Positions 1 to 4,599 of a stretch of DNA of 5,340 nucleotides are shown one piece after another. Numbering within the stretch: the stretch's first letter is position 1; every line of letters starts with the position of its first letter. Source of the DNA: Verrucomicrobiaceae bacterium (lineage in GTDB: Bacteria; Verrucomicrobiota; Verrucomicrobiia; Verrucomicrobiales; Akkermansiaceae). The position numbers were made by a program, and so were the translations under genes. The notes beneath the pieces are model-generated. The model was not told where the DNA came from and ran no database searches. It was given only the letters and a program-made list of their open reading frames with translations. The stretch is from the NCBI GenBank assembly GCA_027483005.1, contig JAIXVN010000366.1:1-5340 (forward strand). The letters are read 5' to 3'.

Positions 1-284
1 CCAGCCCCGATCGTCACCGCGCCTCCAGGATTGGTGACGGAAAGGCCTCCGAGGCTGAGGTTCGAGCCAAGCAGGGTGGAATTCGCGCCAGTGACCGTGG
101 AATCCCAGGAGGCCACATCAAGCGAGCCGGGAACATTTCCCCCTGACCAGCTTGTGGCCAGATTGAGGTTGTTCGTGTTGTCCAGCTTGGTCCGGGTGGC
201 GGCGTTCGCCGATCCAGGCGAGCCAATCAAGGCAGCGGCAAGCAGGGCACGAAGGATCGGATTGGTGTGGAACTTGGGTTTCAT
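1..284 (-). CDS. Autotransporter-associated beta-strand repeat protein, N-terminal part (cut by left edge)
   Basis: Seen: an open frame of 94 codons from ATG at 284-282 to the window edge, with no stop. Residues 1-28 form a classic Sec signal peptide: basic start (MKPKF), hydrophobic core (ILRALLAAALIG) and signal peptidase I site Ala-Asn-Ala before residue 29. The mature part begins with the Asn/Leu-rich, Trp-containing stretch NNLNLATSWSGG, then NVPGSLDVASWDSTVTGAN and SLGGLSVTNPGGAVTIGA at about residues 75-94. Known: this pattern is typical of the first unit of large secreted proteins built of autotransporter-associated beta-strand repeats, frequent in Verrucomicrobia and often ending in a PEP-CTERM sorting signal. 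The C-terminus is outside the window, so the anchor type is unknown. Inference: a cell-surface or extracellular beta-helical protein. There is no good Shine-Dalgarno before the ATG. The gene lies 124 bp after the kinase stop and has its own copy of the element at 338-378, so it may be transcribed from there. Confidence 0.82.
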   Translation of the reverse strand, partial: MKPKFHTNPILRALLAAALIGSPGSANAATRTKLDNTNNLNLATSWSGGNVPGSLDVASWDSTVTGANSTLLGSNLSLGGLSVTNPGGAVTIGA

Positions 285-337
285 CAGGAGCTGTGGGTTT
301 CGGGTCTTAAAACGGGAACCGGACAATCGGTCCTCAT

Positions 338-378
338 CAGACTTCGAAAAGCCGGGGAAAATCCGGACATCAGGCCGG
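338..378 (-). promoter_or_regulatory. Two-block element, copy 1 (candidate ECF promoter of the surface-protein gene)
   Basis: Read on the minus strand, block 1 is CCTGATGTCCGGA (374-362) and block 2 is CGAAGTCTG (346-338), separated by 15 nt. The spacer contains TTTCCCC. Both blocks recur without mismatch and at the same 15-nt distance at 2735-2699. The geometry GGA, 19 nt, GTC fits the usual -35/-10 arrangement of extracytoplasmic-function sigma promoters. Block 2 ends 53 nt before the ATG of the beta-strand repeat gene, a normal leader length. The promoter role is inferred from position and spacing; the repetition itself is directly visible. Confidence 0.5.
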
Positions 379-408
379 AAATTTTTTCCAGTCCCCCTCT
401 TTTCCCAG

Positions 409-2688
409 CTACCCTCCCGCTCCTTCGACAGAGATCACGGACTCCGCCTCGCGGAACAAGGTCCGGGCGATGATCCAGTCCCACCAGAATCCCTGATACT
501 GGCCAAAGGGCTCATACGCGGCTGGCAACTCGGGGGAAAAGGCCTTCTCGATCCGCTTTCGACAGCGCCCCAGGTCCTCGCGGGCGGTCTCCAAATCGCC
601 GAGCTGAAAGCAAATCATCGCATGAACCGGCTCCAGCGCGCCCCGGATGTAGTCGCGACTTTCCTTGAATGACAACGCGAAATCAGACCAGCGCTTGGCC
701 TGCTGGTAGTTCCCCTGTCGATACTCCAACAGGGCCAGACCGAAGGCACGCCATTGCGCCAATTCACGCTCCCTCCGATAACCCTCAAGCTCGATTCCCT
801 CCTCGAACTCCTGCATCATCGGCTTCAAGGCCTCCAGACGGTTCAAGAGCTGCGGATCGACCGGAGCCAGAAGGATCGCGTGAAGCAGCCGCGAGGCGTC
901 CGGAGCGGAGGAAGTGCTGCCATATCTGTCGGTGGCCCATGCCTGAAATGCCCGATAGTCCTCCGGCTTTCCGCCCTCGATCAGCACGCTGCTGATGGCC
1001 ACCAGATCGAGGGAGGTGGTCAGATTCTGACCGCGATTCATGTCGTCGGCCTTCATCATCATCATGAAACACTCGGTCGCCTGCGGCCAACGGCCGCGAA
1101 GGGCGTTCCAGTTTCCCAGTGAACGAAGCACCACCGACGACTGCGGGGAAAGACGAATGGAGGCGATCGGAGTCGCCCGAAGCTGCTCGTCCGCTTCCTC
1201 GGTCCTGCCCTCGCTGAGCAGCACGGAAACGTGGGCAAAGTCTTCCCAACCACGGGCCTCCTCGATCCGCATCAGCTCGTTGGCATGGGCCGCGTCGGCG
1301 AACTTCCGCAGGCGGACCTGCTCGTCCAGGGCCTCCCTTTCGCGGAGATAGTAGGTGTAGGCGGTGCCCAGCCCCAGCAACAGCGACAGGACGATGCCCG
1401 AACCCGCGGTGACCGCCACCCGATTGCGACGCACGAACTTGCGGAACACATAAGCACGCTTCGCCGGTCGCGCGATCACGGGCACGTGGGCCAGGTAACG
1501 CTGCAGGTCCATGACCAGTCCGTTGACGGTCTCGTAGCGTCGCGAACGATCCTTCTCGATCGCCTTCATGACCACCGAGTCGAGGTCGCCCTTGAGAATG
1601 ACTGGAAGTTTCGCAGGCTCACACTTGCGACGCGCGGCGATCTCCTGCCGGTCCTCCGGGTTCATGCCACTCAACAGGGCCGATGGCACCGGCGGCTCGC
1701 GCTCCAACAGAATCCTCCGCATTTCCATCAAGCCGACGGAAGCCAGCTCGGCTGAGTCGAAGGGCGTCCGGCCTGCCAGCAGTTCGTAAAGCAACATGCC
1801 GAGGCTGTAAACGTCGCTGCGGGTGTCGATGTCGCGCTCGCGGCGATCCGCCTGCTCCGGACTCATGTAGGCGGGCGTGCCGACGAACTGGTCCTGCGAC
1901 GAATCCTGCGTGCCGGAGTCGGCATTTCCTGAAATGGCCTTGGCGATGCCGAAGTCGATGATCTTCGGGCCATGGCCGCCGCTTTCGTCGATGAGGATGT
2001 TCGATGGCTTGATGTCGCGATGGATCACGCCCTTCTGATGCGCGTGCTGGATGCCCTTGCAGACCTCGATGAAGAGATCGATGCGCTTGCGCAGGCTGAG
2101 TTCCTGGACATCGCAGTAATCGGTGATGCGGGCTCCCCTCACCCACTCCATCACGAAATACGGACGACCGGAATCCGTGGCCCCGCCGTCGAGGACGCGG
2201 GCGATGTTCGGATGGTCCATCAAGGCCAGCGACTGACGCTCCATCTCGAACCGCTCGATGACCCGTTCGGTGTCCATGCCGAGGCGGATCACCTTGAGCG
2301 CCACCTTTCGTCGCACCGGTTCCAGCTGCTCCGCCAGATAGACCACGCCGCAGCCGCCTTCGCCGATGCGTTTCTCCAGTCGATAACGCCCGATGCGCTC
2401 ACCGGGCCCCTCGCTCGGGGCGGAGCGCGGCGTTTCCTCAAGGGCGGAGGGACCTGTTAGATCGATCAACTCCTCACCGGCCTCGGTCGCCACGATCGTC
2501 CTCGCGCCTTCCGCCTTTCGGAAAAAGCGATCCGCCTGCATGTGAACGGATGCCAAGGTGCGCAGGCGCTCGGAACGCGAGGGATCGCCATCGCGGATCA
2601 GGTCGAAGAAGGCCTCCCGCGATGCCGGTTCATCGATGCCGAGCGCCGTCTCGAACAAGACTTCGTCGATTTCCTGCGGATCATCCAT
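409..2688 (-). CDS. Membrane-anchored Hanks-type serine/threonine protein kinase with TPR-like C-terminal domain
   Basis: A 759-residue kinase with an intact catalytic set. It has the glycine loop GEGGCGVV (109-116), VALK lysine K132, the probable alpha-C glutamate E150, HRDIKPSN (223-230; D225, K227, N230), DFG at 245-247, GTPAYMSPE (270-278) closing a Ser/Thr-rich activation loop, D292 and R384. Residues 1-100 are an acidic leader without a recognised domain. Positions 402-423 carry the basic juxtamembrane stretch common in these kinases (PVIARPAKRAYVFRKFVRR), followed by one membrane segment at about 424-447. Residues 450-759 are helical and TPR-like, ending in the aromatic run GFWWDWIIARTLFREAE that I know from related kinases. 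Topology is inferred: kinase domain in the cytoplasm, helical domain outside as a possible sensor. The ATG at 2688 lies 42 bp after the sigma-factor stop, so the two genes are probably co-transcribed; the Shine-Dalgarno is weak. Inference: the adjacent sigma factor is its likely substrate. Confidence 0.95.
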   Translation of the reverse strand: MDDPQEIDEVLFETALGIDEPASREAFFDLIRDGDPSRSERLRTLASVHMQADRFFRKAEGARTIVATEAGEELIDLTGPSALEETPRSAPSEGPGERIGRYRLEKRIGEGGCGVVYLAEQLEPVRRKVALKVIRLGMDTERVIERFEMERQSLALMDHPNIARVLDGGATDSGRPYFVMEWVRGARITDYCDVQELSLRKRIDLFIEVCKGIQHAHQKGVIHRDIKPSNILIDESGGHGPKIIDFGIAKAISGNADSGTQDSSQDQFVGTPAYMSPEQADRRERDIDTRSDVYSLGMLLYELLAGRTPFDSAELASVGLMEMRRILLEREPPVPSALLSGMNPEDRQEIAARRKCEPAKLPVILKGDLDSVVMKAIEKDRSRRYETVNGLVMDLQRYLAHVPVIARPAKRAYVFRKFVRRNRVAVTAGSGIVLSLLLGLGTAYTYYLREREALDEQVRLRKFADAAHANELMRIEEARGWEDFAHVSVLLSEGRTEEADEQLRATPIASIRLSPQSSVVLRSLGNWNALRGRWPQATECFMMMMKADDMNRGQNLTTSLDLVAISSVLIEGGKPEDYRAFQAWATDRYGSTSSAPDASRLLHAILLAPVDPQLLNRLEALKPMMQEFEEGIELEGYRRERELAQWRAFGLALLEYRQGNYQQAKRWSDFALSFKESRDYIRGALEPVHAMICFQLGDLETAREDLGRCRKRIEKAFSPELPAAYEPFGQYQGFWWDWIIARTLFREAESVISVEGAGG

Positions 2689-2698
2689 GGCGTTCGGA

Positions 2699-2739
2699 CA
2701 GACTTCGGGATTCGGGGAAATTTCCGGACATCAGGTCGG
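2699..2739 (-). promoter_or_regulatory. Two-block element, copy 2 (candidate ECF promoter of the kinase gene)
   Basis: On the minus strand CCTGATGTCCGGA (2735-2723) and CGAAGTCTG (2707-2699) are separated by 15 nt, as in the copy at 374-338. The sigma-factor stop codon TGA lies inside block 1. Block 2 ends only 10 nt before the kinase ATG, so a start site at normal ECF distance would give an almost leaderless message. This is the main weakness of the promoter reading for this copy. Alternatives are a binding site for another regulator, or a duplicated sequence with no function. Confidence 0.45.
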
Positions 2740-3306
2740 CCCAGTCGGCTCCCGGTCGTGTTCGATCTCGGTCAGGATCTGGAAAAGCCGCGCCTTGGCC
2801 AGCATCCATTTCCGGCGGACGGTCTTCTCGTTCACGCCCAGCGAATCGGCAACCTCCTGGTTGGTGAGCCCGGCGAAGAACTTGAGCATCACGATGCGGG
2901 TGTCGCCTGGATTCTCCGACTCGAAGCGCTTCAGGCTTTCCTCGATCAGCAGCAGCCGTTCGTCGGCCGACATGTCGGGCGCATCGAGCGGGATGAGCAG
3001 GGAATCATTTCCGCCGCCATGTTTCAGGCTCGCCTTCTGTCGGGCGCGGTCCATCAGGATGCGCCGCATCGTGAGCGCGGCCGCGTTGAAGAAATGCTCC
3101 CGGCTTTCCCAACTGCGGTCCATTTTCCCACCAAGCCGAATCCACGCCTCATGCACCAGCGCCGTGGGCTGCAAGGTCATGCCCTGCATGCCGCCGAACA
3201 GCCGCGCCGACGCGAGCCTGCGGAGCTCGTCATAAACCACGGGAAGCAGCCGCTCCGAGGTCAGATCCTCGGGCGTTGACAGGTTTATGGGCTTGGGGGT
3301 TTCCAT
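2731..3306 (-). CDS. ECF-type RNA polymerase sigma factor (TIGR02999-like), putatively kinase-controlled
   Basis: A 191-residue sigma factor with only regions 2 and 4. Region 2 runs over about residues 18-88 (LLPVVYDELRRLA, TLQPTALVHEAWIRLGG, HFFNAAALTMRRILMDRAR). Region 4, about 124-180, has a helix-turn-helix at 147-170 (GLTNQEVADSLGVNEKTVRRKW). The signatures QPTALVHEA and RRILMDRAR match the TIGR02999 family, often encoded beside Ser/Thr kinases in Verrucomicrobia and Planctomycetes. Odd point: where most ECF factors have acidic DAED-like residues in region 2.2, this one has Gln46-Pro47-Thr48. Known: in the ECF43 group, phosphorylation of a threonine in this region by a partner kinase supplies the missing charge (Vibrio EcfP/PknT). 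I infer the same logic here, with T48, or less likely T44, as acceptor. No anti-sigma gene is adjacent. The ATG at 3306 is the natural start, just before the conserved region, although no clear Shine-Dalgarno precedes it. Confidence 0.93.
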   Translation of the reverse strand: METPKPINLSTPEDLTSERLLPVVYDELRRLASARLFGGMQGMTLQPTALVHEAWIRLGGKMDRSWESREHFFNAAALTMRRILMDRARQKASLKHGGGNDSLLIPLDAPDMSADERLLLIEESLKRFESENPGDTRIVMLKFFAGLTNQEVADSLGVNEKTVRRKWMLAKARLFQILTEIEHDREPTGPT

Positions 3307-3382
3307 CGGCGTCTGGAAAACTAGAGGCAGGCATGGCGTGGATCAACCCGGAAAGAACCATCGCGGTTTTCGCGAAATTCGA

Positions 3383-3462
3383 ATGCCCAGAGAGTTTCCT
3401 CGGAGTCGGGAAGGCCCGGGGAGCCGGTGCGAGATGCCCACAGAGTCGGGGAGATGCGCCCT
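3383..3462 (+). repeat. Degenerate direct repeats before the sigma-factor gene
   Basis: ATGCCCAGAGAGT (3383-3395) recurs as ATGCCCACAGAGT (3434-3446), 12 of 13 identical and 51 bp apart. GAGTCGG occurs at 3403-3409 and 3443-3449, with GAGCCGG at 3421-3427. GAGATGC occurs at 3431-3437 and 3451-3457. The pattern resembles a worn interspersed repeat; function is unknown. Confidence 0.45.
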
Positions 3463-3473
3463 ACCGCATTTCC

Positions 3474-3722
3474 TCCCTTTCCAGCCAATTTGAAGTCCAG
3501 TTCGGCGTCGGCCGTACCAAAGCCATCGGCACCCTCCTCGCCAGCGCGCCTGATGAGGCTCAGGAACTCGATGCCATCCTGAAAAACAAATACGCCCGAA
3601 ACCCGCCAAACTCAGCGCCTGGCAGAGCGCCTGGCAGAGCGCCAGCCGCGTCGAACGCGCCCCGCAGCGCAGCAAGAATCAAAACGTCCCGAAAGACCCG
3701 CCGACTCCCTGAAACCGCCTGA
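3474..3722 (+). pseudogene. Coding-like 3' remnant of an unidentified gene
   Basis: The plus frame ending in TGA at 3720-3722 contains, at 3486-3599, a stretch that reads like real protein: FEVQFGVGRTKAIG followed by SAPDEAQELDAILKNKYAR. Its codons end mostly in G or C (gtc, ttc, ggc, acc, ctc, gcc, atc), as in true genes here. The remaining 40 residues are a low-complexity Pro/Ala/Arg tail that includes a 12-bp tandem repeat. Upstream, the frame stays open but runs through the repeat zone 3383-3462 and does not look like protein. I do not recognise the family. The final DEAQELDAILKNKYAR vaguely recalls the C-terminal helix of split-barrel flavin-binding oxidoreductases, which is only a guess. 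The best reading is the 3' end of a gene whose front was lost; a short intact gene starting at ATG 3333 is the alternative. Confidence 0.28.
3614..3637 (+). repeat. 12-bp tandem repeat
   Basis: AGCGCCTGGCAG occurs twice head to tail (3614-3625 and 3626-3637) and is followed by a partial third copy (AGCGCCAGCC, 3638-3647). In the plus frame it codes APGR repeats. It is probably a slippage product. Confidence 0.7.
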
Positions 3723-3913
3723 CTGAAGAACGAGGCGGTGATTGCCGAGCAAGGAAGGATCAGTGGCTTTTTCGTGGTACGTTAAATGTGGTGGCACGGC
3801 GCCACGGGACTCACAGAGCGAAGCGAACGAGGAATCTTATCCGCCGTTGCCACCCACGACGTGTTCGGTATTGGTTTGTGTATTGCTGATGTCATCGGCT
3901 TCTGAGACTTCTT

Positions 3914-4183
3914 CTACTTTCTGCTTCCGGTCGGACCGTTGCCTTGCCCAGCCAATCTAGAACGTCGAAAGGCCCACTCGACCATCGGGCTCGTGAGAGC
4001 TGGCAGCCAGCGATCTGAAATCCTTCCGGTCAAGAGGCTCCAAACCGGTATGATCAGGACCGACCACCAAATCGAAATGGAAAATTGCGAAATGATCAAT
4101 ATGGGCAGGCCAACGATCCAAAGGATTGCCAATGGAATGTTGACCATCTGATGCCAGTTGGGCGGTGCCATATTAGTATTCAT
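3914..4183 (-). CDS. Putative small membrane protein, 89 residues
   Basis: The frame from ATG 4183 to TAG 3914-3916 codes 89 residues, of which six are Trp. Two hydrophobic segments are visible: about residues 18-34 (LAILWIVGLPILIISQF) and 36-53 (ISIWWSVLIIPVWSLLTG). They are separated by a very short turn and followed by a polar, mostly basic C-terminus with RRSR. This would be a helical hairpin in the inner membrane with both ends on the same side. GGTGGAG sits almost directly before the ATG, too close for an ideal ribosome site. The frame stays open upstream to 4546, but that part translates the hairpin array at 4381-4488 and is not protein-like. The 5' half of the gene lies in the low-GC tract. 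I do not recognise a family. Chance hydrophobicity in T-rich DNA is the main alternative. Confidence 0.4.
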   Translation of the reverse strand: MNTNMAPPNWHQMVNIPLAILWIVGLPILIISQFSISIWWSVLIIPVWSLLTGRISDRWLPALTSPMVEWAFRRSRLAGQGNGPTGSRK

Positions 4184-4214
4184 TCTCCACCGAACATTAT
4201 CTATTCTCCCACTC

Positions 4215-4237
4215 AAAGTTGGATATCTAACAACTTT
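4215..4237. repeat. 7-bp inverted repeat upstream of the small membrane-protein gene
   Basis: AAAGTTG (4215-4221) and CAACTTT (4231-4237) are perfect inverted arms around a 9-nt spacer, GATATCTAA. The site lies 31 bp before the ATG at 4183, where an operator could sit. As a transcription terminator it would be weak. Confidence 0.35.
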
Positions 4238-4380
4238 TGGTGGGTGATTTGATGGGTTGATGATCTCTGGAAACGCTTGATTGTCAATGCGGCGCTTGTG
4301 GGGAATTCGGGATTCTCGGGCCTTCGGAATCATTCCGGAGTTTCTGATGAATTGGATCAGCTTGCCGACTGGATTCGTGG

Positions 4381-4488
4381 CTGGGAGCATCCTGCTCCAG
4401 TCCGTTTGGGGAGCTTCCAGCTCCCAGGCATCCTGAGAAAGACTCGGAGCGGGACGCTCCGGAGACCGACTGGAGCTGGAAGCTCCAG
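4381..4488. repeat. Array of four short hairpins with 3-nt loops
   Basis: Four mini-palindromes share GGAGCN, a 3-nt loop, then NGCTCC. Hairpin A has core 4384-4398, B 4409-4425, C 4445-4461 and D 4470-4488. Perfect stems are 6, 7, 7 and 8 bp. Loops are TCC, TCC, GGA and GGA. Centres (4391, 4417, 4453, 4479) are 26 bp apart within each pair, and A-C and B-D are both 62 bp apart. B (4410-4424) is the exact reverse complement of D (4472-4486). A and C differ at two positions that pair with each other, so the stem is kept. This looks like an interspersed REP-like structural element. It lies before the dehydrogenase gene and far upstream of the minus-strand gene. Confidence 0.8.
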
Positions 4489-4599
4489 CTACGGGCCCGG
4501 CTCGTGAGTGAAACAGACGCCCGGAGAACCGAATTTCCCGGCCCAAACCGCCGGAACTTTCTCTTTGCCGCCCCCGCGACGGCTGCCTAGCGTGGCGGC

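Larger units (their letters stand above)
3307..3913. other. Intergenic region with degenerate repeats and a gene remnant
   Basis: No confident intact gene. It holds the leader of the sigma-factor gene, with a small inverted repeat TCGCG/CGCGA at 3361-3375 about 55 bp before its ATG. It also holds degenerate direct repeats (3383-3462), a coding-like stretch on the plus strand (about 3474-3722), a 12-bp tandem repeat (3614-3637) and a 5-bp-arm hairpin GTGGC/GCCAC at 3791-3805. From 3806 to 3913 I see nothing recognisable. Confidence 0.6.
4184..4599. other. Intergenic region, low GC on the left, hairpin array on the right
   Basis: No supportable gene. I counted 76 G+C in 180 bases at 4081-4260 (42%), against about 68% in a sampled 60 bases of the kinase gene (2341-2400). 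It contains an inverted repeat (4215-4237) and four regular hairpins (4381-4488). The last 110 bases, up to the GTG at 4600, form the leader of the dehydrogenase gene, in which I find no convincing promoter or ribosome site. Confidence 0.6.

Noticed and set aside
285..408. Possible terminator after the kinase gene
   Set aside because: The only hairpin is A/T-rich, GGAAA/TTTCC with a 3-nt loop (380-390 region), without a G/C-rich stem and T run.
31..672. Plus-strand open frame spanning the surface-protein start, the gap and the kinase 3' end
   Set aside because: It overlaps two supported minus-strand genes and reads through the regulatory gap; its composition is not protein-like.
1054..1065. 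Run of four ATG codons (Met-Met-Met-Met) in the kinase tail
   Set aside because: It is a short trinucleotide run within a normal frame, with no sign of frameshift or function.
1231..1755. Plus-strand open frame within the kinase gene
   Set aside because: It is antisense to the conserved end of the kinase domain and the membrane segment, with no protein-like features.
2542..3279. Long plus-strand open frame opposite the sigma factor and kinase start
   Set aside because: It is antisense to two well-supported genes, with no recognisable domain; it is a by-product of high GC.
3318..3346. Possible housekeeping promoter for the sigma gene: TTGATC, 17 nt, TAGTTT on the minus strand
   Set aside because: The -10 matches only three of six bases and the leader would be about 7 nt; too weak to list.
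4184..4546. Upstream extension of the small membrane-protein frame to a 210-residue protein
   Set aside because: The extension translates the four-hairpin array and reads as low-complexity Ser/Pro/Arg sequence, so the ATG at 4183 was preferred.
4553..4560. GGAACTTT, a perfect ECF-like -35 word before the dehydrogenase gene
   Set aside because: No GTC or TCTNA-type -10 follows at the proper distance, and it does not match the two-block element seen at 338 and 2699.
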